Below, piece after piece: positions 57,162 through 64,000 of a stretch of 64,000 nt of DNA. Source of the DNA: JALOKP01 sp963800865 (GTDB taxonomy: Bacteria; Acidobacteriota; Polarisedimenticolia; J045). The DNA lies in NCBI GenBank assembly GCA_963800865.1, contig CAWDCL010000004.1, positions 1-64,000 of the forward strand. The letters are read 5' to 3'. The position numbers were made by a program, and so were the translations under genes. The first letter of the stretch is position 1. The number at the start of each line of letters is the position of its first letter. The notes under the pieces are model-generated. The model made no database searches. It saw only the letters and a program-made list of their open reading frames with translations, and was not told the DNA's origin.

Positions 57162-59165
57162 ATGTCCACCGCAACATGCCGTTCGCGACTGCCGCCGTCC
57201 ATCGCCGTCCTCGCACTGTTCCTCGCGGTCGCAGCCTCCGCAGCCCTTGCCGCCCGGGACACCTTCAAGATCGTCCCCGGCCCGGCCGTGATGAGCGACG
57301 AGGAGAAGGCGATCCAGCCCGATCCGGCGCGCGGGGCCGAGCACGGCGTGATCCTGGTCGAGGAGACCGACCGGAACGACAACCTCGGCCGCTGGACGGA
57401 GATCTCCTTCCACCAGCGGGCAAAGATCCTCAGCAACGAGGGGCGGCGGCTCGCCGACATCACGATCCCCTTCGACATCGAAGCCGACCAGATCTCCCAG
57501 TGGTGGGCGCGCACGATCCTGCCCGATGGCCAGGTCCTCGAGGTCCCGAAGGAGGCGCTCACCGAGCAGACGGTCGTGAAGTTCCGTGGCGACGAGGTCA
57601 AGCAATTCAAGGTGGCGATGCCGGGCGTCGTACCCGGAGCCGTGATCGACTACGGATTCGTCCTGCGCACCACGGAGTTCCTCGCGCCCGACACGGTCTG
57701 GCTGCAGCGCGAGTGGCCGCTGCAGCTGCTGCGCTACCGCTGGGCGCCATATGCGCGGCTCGCGTCGGGCTACACCTGCCGGCGCGTGTCGGGGCTCGAC
57801 GTCACGCCGACCGTCAAGGACGGCAAGGTCCTGGTCGAGGCAAAGGACATCCGGCCGGTGGCGGACGAGCCGATGATGCCGCCCAGCGCCGAGTCGAAGG
57901 CGTCGGCGGTGTTCTACTACCATCCCAGCGAGACCACTCCCGCCGTGTACTGGGAGGTGGTCGCCAAGGCGGTCGAGATGGAGAACGACTTCTTCCTCTC
58001 GAAGGCGGCGGTGGCCGATCTCCTGGAGCGCGCCGCGCCGCCGGCGAGTGACGCCGTGACGCCGAAGCTGCGGGCGGTCTACGACTGGCTCGGCGCGAAC
58101 ATCGAGAACGTCACGACGCGGACGATCGAGGCCGAAGAGCTGGCGGCGCGGGCGAAGGACCGCTCGGAGGAGGACACCGCGCGGTTCGTCATGCAGAAGC
58201 GGCGCGGGGAGAGCTTCCAGATCGCGCAGCTGTTCGTGGGCGCCGCGCGGAAGCTGGGAGCCGAGGCCTGGATCGTGCTCGCCGCGGATCGCACGGAGAA
58301 CTACTACAACCCGGCGCTGCTCGACATGCGCCAGTTCGGCTGGACGCTGGTCGCGGTGCGGGCTCCCGACGGGCCGCAGGAGCGCTTCGTCTTCGTCGCA
58401 CCCGGTTCGGGTCTGCCGTACGGCGAGGTGCCGTGGTGGCTGACCGGCGTGAACGTGCTGGTGGCGACGAAGGACGGGCCGCTCCCGGTGCCGGTCCCGG
58501 CCTCGGAGGCCGCGGGCAACGTCGGAACGACCCGCGCGACGGTCACCTTCTCGCCGGAGGGAGACACGGCGAGCGTCTCGTGGACGACCGAGGGCACCGG
58601 CCAGTACGGCTACAGCCGCTGGCGCTCGCTCCGGCGCATGAAGCCCGACGAGCGGGAGAAGGAGCTGCTGAGCATCTGCGGCGGCAGCGGCGAGCTGGAG
58701 ATCAGCGACGCGCGCGCCGAGGGGCTGGCGGAGAATGTCGCGACCGACCGCGTGAGCTGCGCCGGCGAGATCCTGGCGACGAACCTCGACCCTGCGATCG
58801 CCCGCTACTCGTTCTCGATCGGCGGACCCTGGATTGCCGCGCTGCCGGACCTCCGCCCGGGGACGCGGCGCTTCCCCGTGGTCTTCGACTACCCGAAGGT
58901 CGAGCGGACGACGATCGAAGTCGAGTCGCCGCCCGGGTTCGTGCCGGGCAGCCCGCCGACCGCGGCACGGCTCGAAACGGTCTACGGCACCTATGCCCTG
59001 ACGGTGGTCCGGTCCGAGCGGGGATTCCGAGTCGAGCGGGAGCTGAAGCTCCCGCGCATCAACATCCCGGCCGACAACTACACCGGGCTGGTCGGGTTCC
59101 TCGACCACGTGCGACGCGGAGACGCCACGGCCCTGCCGTTCGTGCGCAAGGCGGAGGGGAAGTAG
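57162..59165 (+). CDS. DUF3857 / transglutaminase-like exported protein, catalytic Cys lost
   Basis: 667 residues. Signal peptide 1-30 (LALFLAVAASAALAARD). DUF3857 spans about 60-240 (FHQRAKILSNEGRRLADITI, WWARTILPDGQVLEVP, DYGFVLRT). The transglutaminase-like domain spans about 290-420. Where active members have GxCKDKA, this protein reads KRRGESFQIAQLFVGAARKL (about 348), so the Cys is Ser. A C-terminal beta domain follows (LDPAIARYSFSIGGPW). The family is periplasmic and of uncertain role. GGAGGG precedes ATG 57162. The next gene starts two bases after its stop, so they form an operon. Confidence 0.85.
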   Translation: MSTATCRSRLPPSIAVLALFLAVAASAALAARDTFKIVPGPAVMSDEEKAIQPDPARGAEHGVILVEETDRNDNLGRWTEISFHQRAKILSNEGRRLADITIPFDIEADQISQWWARTILPDGQVLEVPKEALTEQTVVKFRGDEVKQFKVAMPGVVPGAVIDYGFVLRTTEFLAPDTVWLQREWPLQLLRYRWAPYARLASGYTCRRVSGLDVTPTVKDGKVLVEAKDIRPVADEPMMPPSAESKASAVFYYHPSETTPAVYWEVVAKAVEMENDFFLSKAAVADLLERAAPPASDAVTPKLRAVYDWLGANIENVTTRTIEAEELAARAKDRSEEDTARFVMQKRRGESFQIAQLFVGAARKLGAEAWIVLAADRTENYYNPALLDMRQFGWTLVAVRAPDGPQERFVFVAPGSGLPYGEVPWWLTGVNVLVATKDGPLPVPVPASEAAGNVGTTRATVTFSPEGDTASVSWTTEGTGQYGYSRWRSLRRMKPDEREKELLSICGGSGELEISDARAEGLAENVATDRVSCAGEILATNLDPAIARYSFSIGGPWIAALPDLRPGTRRFPVVFDYPKVERTTIEVESPPGFVPGSPPTAARLETVYGTYALTVVRSERGFRVERELKLPRINIPADNYTGLVGFLDHVRRGDATALPFVRKAEGK

Positions 59166-59167
59166 CG

Positions 59168-61135
59168 ATGCGCTGCCGGGCCAGGACGCTCGCGGTGCTC
59201 GGGGCCGCGGCGCTGACCGTCCTCTTCGCGGCCGGGCCGGCCGCACGGGCCGCGCGGCTGCCGGAGTGGGCCCAGCCGATCGCCGATGCGCCGCCGCCGC
59301 TCGAGCCGGGGATCTCGCGGCACGACGGCCGAGTCCTCTTCCGGGAGCGCCGGATCGAGGTGCAGCCGGACGGCACCTGGATCGAGCGCGTCCGCGTCGC
59401 GCGCCAGGCGCTGACGGCGCGCGGCGGCAGCGTCGGGATCGACTACTTCCCGTTCAACGACCGCGCCCGGATGAAGGTCTCGCGCGCCTGGCACCAGCCG
59501 CCCGGCGAGCGGGCCGAAAAGAGCGGGCGGTCCTCGCAGGTCGACATCGTGGCCGACGATGCCTTCATCACCGACGCCAGGCGGCGCGTCGTCGGGATGG
59601 AGGACGTGCGGCCGGGCAGCCTCGTCTTCTTCGAATTCGAAGCGGCCGTCGAACCGTACACGCTGGCGACGGTGGAGGTCTTCGTCGATCGCGGCCCGAT
59701 CGCCGTGGCGCGGCTCGAGATCGTCACGCCGCCGGGCTGGACGCTGCGCACCGAGTGGCTGCATCACGCGGCCGTCGACCCGGTCCGGAGCAGCAACACG
59801 ACGACGTGGGAGCTGCGCGACCTTCCTGCCGGGGACGATGCACCGCTCGCGCCGTCCCCGCTGGAGACGGCGCCCTGGCTCGTCGTGTCGATCGAACCGC
59901 CGGCCGGGACGGTCCCCCGCGCCGCGGCGGCTTCCGACTGGCCTGCCCTGACGGAGTGGTTCCTGAAGCTCGCCGCCGGCACGGACGAGGTCACGCCCGA
60001 GATCCGCGCCGCGGCGGAGCGCGCGACCAAGGACGCGGGCACGGTCCCGGAGCGGATCCGCGCCGTGGGGCGCTACGCGCGCGACAGCGTTCGGTACACC
60101 GCGCGGCTGGTCGGAATCGGCGGCTACCGGCCCGAGCGCGCGGCGGAGACGCTGCGCACGCTCCACGGCGAGTGCAAGGCCAAGGCGACGCTGACGCGCG
60201 CGCTGCTCGCTTCGATCGGCATCCCGTCCTACCCGGTGCTGGTGAACCTGACGTACGGCGCGACGGTCCCGGAGGGGATCGCGCTGCTCGGTGCGTTCGA
60301 TCACATGATCGTCGCGGTGCCGGTCGCCGCGGGGGACGCGGCGGCGTTCGGACCGGCGGTTGCGGACGGGGGAGAACTCGGGCCGCTCGCGATCGTCGAC
60401 GCCACGGACGAGTACACGTCGATCGGCTGGATCTCGGACGGCCTCTCCGGCAAGCGCGCGCTCGTCGCGGCGCCCGGGCGCGGCCGGATCGTCACCCTGC
60501 CCGGGCGGCAGCCGGCGGATCACCGCGTGGAACGCCGGATTGCGGGGGAGTTGCGGCCCGGCGACACCGTGGCGCTCGAGATGACGACGCGCGCCTACGG
60601 CGCACCGGCCGCGCAGCGGCGCCTGCGCGAGCGCACCGGTGCGGTCGACCGGCGCAAGCAGCAGGAGCAGGCGCTTCGCGAGGAGTGGCTCGACGCACGA
60701 CCGGACCGCTACGAGGTCGAAGCCGAAGCGGCCGACGGCGCCTTCGTCGAGACGATCACCTGGACGATGCCCGTCGTGAAGTCCGGGGGGACGCCGCCCC
60801 ACGTGCCGGTCTTCGCCGGAGCCGACGACGGCCTGCCGCGGCCGCAACTCGGGAAGCGAACGGTCCCGGTGTCGTATGGCTACCCGCGGCAGCTCGACAC
60901 CGCGGTGACGCTGCGGGGCTTTCCCGCAACGGCGGTACCGCCCGCGCCGAAAACGGCCGCTGCCGACGGCTGGTCGAGCACCGTGAGCGGCTCCCGGGAA
61001 GGAGAAGAGATCCGCGCCCGCTGGGTGCTCGTGCTCGAGGAGACCGACTACCCGGTCGAGCGGTTCGGCGACCTGAAGAAGCTGTACGGGGCCACCTCGA
61101 CGGCGTCGAGCGCGATGGTCTCCTGGGGGCCGTGA
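59168..61135 (+). CDS. DUF3857 / transglutaminase-like exported protein
   Basis: 655 residues. Signal peptide 1-29. DUF3857 at about 55-215 (RIEVQPDGTWIERVRVARQA, RARMKVSRAWHQPPGERAEK, GSLVFFEFEAAVEPYTL). The transglutaminase-like domain at about 265-400 keeps the Cys (LHGECKAKATLTRALLASIG, near 332) and the downstream His/Asp pair (AFDHMIVAV, VDATDEYTSIG). It starts two bases after the previous gene and is its diverged sister, but the two differ at the catalytic Cys. One active and one inactive partner could form a complex; that is inference. Confidence 0.87.
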   Translation: MRCRARTLAVLGAAALTVLFAAGPAARAARLPEWAQPIADAPPPLEPGISRHDGRVLFRERRIEVQPDGTWIERVRVARQALTARGGSVGIDYFPFNDRARMKVSRAWHQPPGERAEKSGRSSQVDIVADDAFITDARRRVVGMEDVRPGSLVFFEFEAAVEPYTLATVEVFVDRGPIAVARLEIVTPPGWTLRTEWLHHAAVDPVRSSNTTTWELRDLPAGDDAPLAPSPLETAPWLVVSIEPPAGTVPRAAAASDWPALTEWFLKLAAGTDEVTPEIRAAAERATKDAGTVPERIRAVGRYARDSVRYTARLVGIGGYRPERAAETLRTLHGECKAKATLTRALLASIGIPSYPVLVNLTYGATVPEGIALLGAFDHMIVAVPVAAGDAAAFGPAVADGGELGPLAIVDATDEYTSIGWISDGLSGKRALVAAPGRGRIVTLPGRQPADHRVERRIAGELRPGDTVALEMTTRAYGAPAAQRRLRERTGAVDRRKQQEQALREEWLDARPDRYEVEAEAADGAFVETITWTMPVVKSGGTPPHVPVFAGADDGLPRPQLGKRTVPVSYGYPRQLDTAVTLRGFPATAVPPAPKTAAADGWSSTVSGSREGEEIRARWVLVLEETDYPVERFGDLKKLYGATSTASSAMVSWGP

Positions 61136-61138
61136 GAG

Positions 61139-61154
61139 GCGGGCCGAGGCCCGC
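61139..61154 (+). terminator. GC hairpin after the DUF3857 operon
   Basis: GCGGGCC-GA-GGCCCGC directly after the TGA at 61135. No T-run follows, so a factor-independent terminator is uncertain. Confidence 0.3.
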
Positions 61155-61244
61155 GTACTGCGGATCGTCCGGCCGCGGAGCGCGAGAGATTCCAGCAACC
61201 GGCGGATAACAAGGTTACGCCGCCGAGTAACTGCCTTGTCGTGA

Positions 61245-61274
61245 TTGACCGCGAGCTCAGCCCCAGTTTATATA
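61245..61274 (+). promoter_or_regulatory. Strong sigma-70-type promoter of the OmpA-domain gene
   Basis: TTGACC (61245-61250), 18-base spacer, TATATA (61269-61274), then a leader of about 70 bases to the ATG at 61349. It is the best promoter match in the window. Confidence 0.6.
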
Positions 61275-61348
61275 GCCCAGAAGATCGGCGGGCCTCGGTA
61301 TGCGGCGGTCCGCGCCCGGTTTCCTCCTCTCGCCGCGCGGAGCATGCC

Positions 61349-62679
61349 ATGCGCTCGCCCTCCTCCCTGGTCTCGATCCCGGTCGTCCTGCTGGTCCTGT
61401 GCGCCCCCGTCGTCTCCGGCCAGAGCTGGCTCGACAAGGTCAAGAAGAAGGTGGAGCAGAAGTCGGCCCAGCGCGCCGATCAGAAGACCGACGAGGCGAT
61501 CGACAAGGGGCTGGACTCGGCGGAGAACGCGATGAAGTGCGTCGCCTCCGACCAGGCCTGCCTCGACAAGGCGAAGAAGAAGGGGAAGAAGGTCGTGCTC
61601 GTGGACGAGCAGGGAAACCCGCTGCCGGAGGACCAGCAGCCCGGCGGAGCGGCCGCAGCGCCGGCCGGGGGCGCCAAGCAGGGAGCGGAGCCGGGTCCCG
61701 TCGGGCCGATGCAGGGAGTGTGGGCCAACTTCGACTTCGTGCCCGGGAACCGCGTGATCTTCGCCGACGACTTCGCGCAGGACACCGTCGGCGACTTCCC
61801 GCGCCGCCTGGGTTTCGAGTCGGGCAACTGGGAGATCGTCGAGTGGCAGGGGGCGCGCTTCCTGCGCAGCGAGGGCCACGGCGGCGCGTGGATCTCGATC
61901 AACCTGACGGAGCCGCTGCCGGAGCGCTGGACCTTCGAGATGGACTTCATCTTCGGCCACCCGGCCGAACGAGCAGGGCCAGGCCGGCATCCAGATCTCC
62001 TTCGAGAAGGACCACGCCGGGCACCTGGCGAACATGTTCGCGCTCCGCGCCCGACAGCGCGTCGCTGCTCGGCGGGGCCGAGGGCGCCCCGCACACCCAG
62101 ACGCAGCTCACGAACCTGAACGACAACCGCCCGAACAAGGTGATGCTCCTGGCCGACGGCTCCTACGTCAAGTTCTACGTCAACGACCGGCGGATCGCGA
62201 ATGTCCCCAACGCCCAGCTCCTGAAGAGCAACAAGATCTGGATCAACACCTTCTTCGCCGAGGAGCCGTACTACGTCTACGTCGGCAACTTCCGGGTCGC
62301 GGCGAGCGACAAGAAGATCTACGACGCGTTCGCCGTCACCGGTCGGCTTGCGCTCCAGGGGATCTACTTCGACACGGGGAGCGACACGCTGCGCCCCGAG
62401 TCGTCGGGCACGCTCAAGGAGATCGGCCAGATGCTGAAGGACCACCCCGACCTGCGGCTGCTGATCGAGGGGCACACCGACAACGTCGGCAGCGAGGCCT
62501 CGAACCAGGTCCTGTCCGAAAAGCGCGCCGCGGCGGTGAAGCAGTCGCTCGTCGCGAACTTCGGCATCGACGCCGGGCGGCTGGAGAGCAAGGGGTTCGG
62601 GGCGAGCAAGCCGGCGGCGCCGAACGACACCCCGGAGGGACGACAGACCAACCGGAGGGTCGAGATCGTCAAGCTCTGA
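61349..62679 (+). CDS. OmpA-domain envelope protein (two one-base frame breaks)
   Basis: About 443 residues after joining. Signal peptide 1-24 (ends VSGQSWLD). A Lys-rich helical segment (KVKKKVEQKSAQRADQKTDE) and Pro/Gly/Ala linker lead to a concanavalin-like domain (FDFVPGNRVIFADDFAQDTV, GFESGNWEIVEWQGARFLRS). The C-terminal OmpA domain at about 335-443 has YFDTGSDTLRPESSGTLKEI, EGHTDNVGSEASNQVLSEKR and NRRVEIVKL, so it should bind peptidoglycan. The frame slips near 61967 and again near 62045; the 80-base piece between reads IQISFEKDHAGHLANMFALR in the third frame. Such concanavalin-OmpA proteins occur in Bacteroidota and Acidobacteriota. Confidence 0.85.
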
Positions 62680-62842
62680 GCGCGATCAGCCCGGCGGCGG
62701 AGGGATCGATCGCCGATCGCGTCACGTAGACCGACGCGCCCCGCGATCCTCACGCTCCCTCCCGAGGCGCAGATGAACAGCGAGCCATGTCCGGAGCGCG
62801 CTTCGCCCGCGTATCATGGGCGGGAACCCGGATGGAGCCCGC

Positions 62843-64000
62843 GTGATCGGCCGCACCCTCGCCCACTACCGGATCACCGCCGCGATCGGCGCCGGCGGCA
62901 TGGGCGAGGTCTATCGTGCGACCGATACAAGGCTCGGCCGCGACGTGGCGCTCAAGGTCCTGCCCTCCGAGATGGCAGCGAACCCCGAGCGGCTCGATCG
63001 CTTCCGGCGCGAAGCGAAGGCGCTGGCGGCCCTCGACCACCCGGGGATCGTCACTGTCTTCTCGGTCGAGGAGTCGGAGGGGGTCCACTTCCTCACGATG
63101 CAGCTCGTCGAGGGCCGTTCGCTCGACCAGTTCATCCCGGAGACCGGCTTCCCCGTCGAGCGGCTCCGCGAGATCGCCGCCGCGCTGGCCGACGCGCTCG
63201 CCGCGGCGCACGAGAAGGGGATCGTGCATCGCGACCTCAAGCCCGCCAACGTGATGGTGACCGGCGACGGACGGGTCAAGGTGCTGGACTTCGGGCTGGC
63301 CAAGGAGCTGCGCGCCGCCGACCCGGGCGACGCCACGCGGACCTCGTTCGCACAGACCGCGCTGGGGGTCGTGATGGGGACGCCGGCCTACATGTCGCCC
63401 GAGCAGGTGACGGGCCAGGCGGTCGACCAGCGCACGGACATCTTCTCGCTCGGCATCCTGCTCTACGAGCTGTCGACCGGCCGGTGCCCGTTCCAGGGAC
63501 GATCGCCGGCGGAACTGGCGTCATCGATCCTGCGCGACACCCCGCCGCTCGTCACCGCCGTGCGGGCCGACCTGCCCGGCGACCTGGCGCGGATCATCGG
63601 GCGCTGCCTCGAGAAGGAGCCGCGCGACCGCGTCCAGACCGCGCGCGAGGTCGCCAACGCGCTGCGGGAGATGGGACGCCAGACCGCGTCGATGGCGACG
63701 GTGCGCCCGAACGACGGCTTCCGGATCGCGGTGCTCCCGTTCTCGGACCTGAGCCCGGCGAAGGACCAGGCGTACCTCTGCGAGGGGATGGCCGAGGAGA
63801 TCATGAGCTCGCTCGGCGCGATCGACGGAATTCGCGTGGCGTCGCGGAACTCGTCCTTCCGGGCGGCGCGCGACGGGAAGGACCTCGCCGAGATCGGTCG
63901 CGCGCTCTCGGTGGGCCACGTGCTCGAGGGGAGCGTGAGGACCGCGGGCGCGCGGATGCGGGCCACCGCCCAGCTGATCGACGTCGAGTCCGGCTTCCAG
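62843..64000 (+). CDS. Ser/Thr protein kinase with FlgO-like domain, truncated by the window
   Basis: Starts at GTG 62843 and is open to the last base (386 codons, no stop). Kinase domain 6-265: GAGGMGEVY loop, DVALKVLP lysine, HRDLKPANVMVTG catalytic loop near 133, DFGLAKE, GTPAYMSPEQ and DIFSLGILLYELSTG. After a short linker (about 288) comes a FlgO-like/adenylate-cyclase-associated domain (FRIAVLPFSDLSPAKDQAYL, CEGMAEEIMSSLGAIDGIRV, VLEGSVRTAGARMRATAQLI). Full-length relatives continue into TPR repeats. This domain order is very common in Acidobacteriota. A TATCAT box lies about 25 bases upstream. Confidence 0.9.
   Translation, partial: MIGRTLAHYRITAAIGAGGMGEVYRATDTRLGRDVALKVLPSEMAANPERLDRFRREAKALAALDHPGIVTVFSVEESEGVHFLTMQLVEGRSLDQFIPETGFPVERLREIAAALADALAAAHEKGIVHRDLKPANVMVTGDGRVKVLDFGLAKELRAADPGDATRTSFAQTALGVVMGTPAYMSPEQVTGQAVDQRTDIFSLGILLYELSTGRCPFQGRSPAELASSILRDTPPLVTAVRADLPGDLARIIGRCLEKEPRDRVQTAREVANALREMGRQTASMATVRPNDGFRIAVLPFSDLSPAKDQAYLCEGMAEEIMSSLGAIDGIRVASRNSSFRAARDGKDLAEIGRALSVGHVLEGSVRTAGARMRATAQLIDVESGFQ

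Noticed and set aside
57024..59246. A 740-codon minus-strand frame over the first DUF3857 gene
   Set aside because: Opposite-strand shadow; the plus frame carries the signal peptide and family motifs.
1..64000. tRNA, rRNA, riboswitch or CRISPR array
   Set aside because: I scanned for TTCGAAT-type T-loops, rRNA-like blocks and regular repeat-spacer patterns and saw none; a covariance-model search would be decisive.

Overview
This is GC-rich DNA from an uncultured-type, two-membrane bacterium. Outer-membrane and envelope parts are plain: a TolC-family channel, an OmpA-domain protein, a beta-barrel protein and many lipoproteins. Two Ser/Thr kinases (one soluble at its N-terminus with the start of an adenylate-cyclase-associated/FlgO-like region, one fused to a large membrane domain), DUF3857/transglutaminase proteins, a C25 (gingipain-type) protease and secreted proteins full of calcium-binding loops suggest Acidobacteriota or a similar deep phylum; that is inference, since no rRNA or housekeeping marker is present.

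Layout. 0-0.7 kb: transposase debris. 0.7-5.1 kb (minus): a subtilisin-like secreted protein that lacks its catalytic Ser, and a beta-lactamase-fold lipoprotein with a MopE-type tail. 5.1-5.6 kb: DUF1254 remnant. 5.7-9.8 kb: a secreted protein with two tandem halves and a vWA domain. 10-13.3 kb: small exported proteins, a cupin and a DMT transporter. 13.3-16.8 kb (minus): membrane protein and membrane Ser/Thr kinase. 17-19.1 kb: small membrane protein, a nucleotidyltransferase pair, a beta-barrel protein and a DUF4440-like protein. 19.1-22.3 kb (minus): ECF sigma factor with a membrane partner, a Doc/RHH toxin-antitoxin pair, and an HTH regulator with two membrane proteins. 22.4-25.4 kb: MsrB, a spermidine-synthase-like protein, a diadenylate cyclase fused to a YbbR domain, and a VOC protein.

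25.4-32.6 kb (minus) is one operon: TetR, HlyD lipoprotein, ATPase 1, TolC, ATPase 2, permease, permease. It corresponds to E. coli cecR-ybhGFSR, with YbhF split into two genes around an added TolC gene. 32.9-50.3 kb holds two paralogous giant secreted proteins. They share a duplicated leader, N-terminal TSP3 modules and C-terminal modules, but carry different numbers of beta-propeller/PKD units (three and six propellers). A lipoprotein follows the second. 51.5-56.9 kb (minus): orphan HicB, gingipain-type protease and saccharopine-dehydrogenase-like oxidoreductase. 57.1-64 kb (plus): two DUF3857 proteins, an OmpA protein and a Ser/Thr kinase cut by the window edge.

A caution for every reader: single-base frame breaks occur about every 4 kb across the window and far more often inside 34.1-49 kb. 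Open frames between breaks are clean, so many look like assembly errors rather than decay. Coordinates of broken genes below join the frames.
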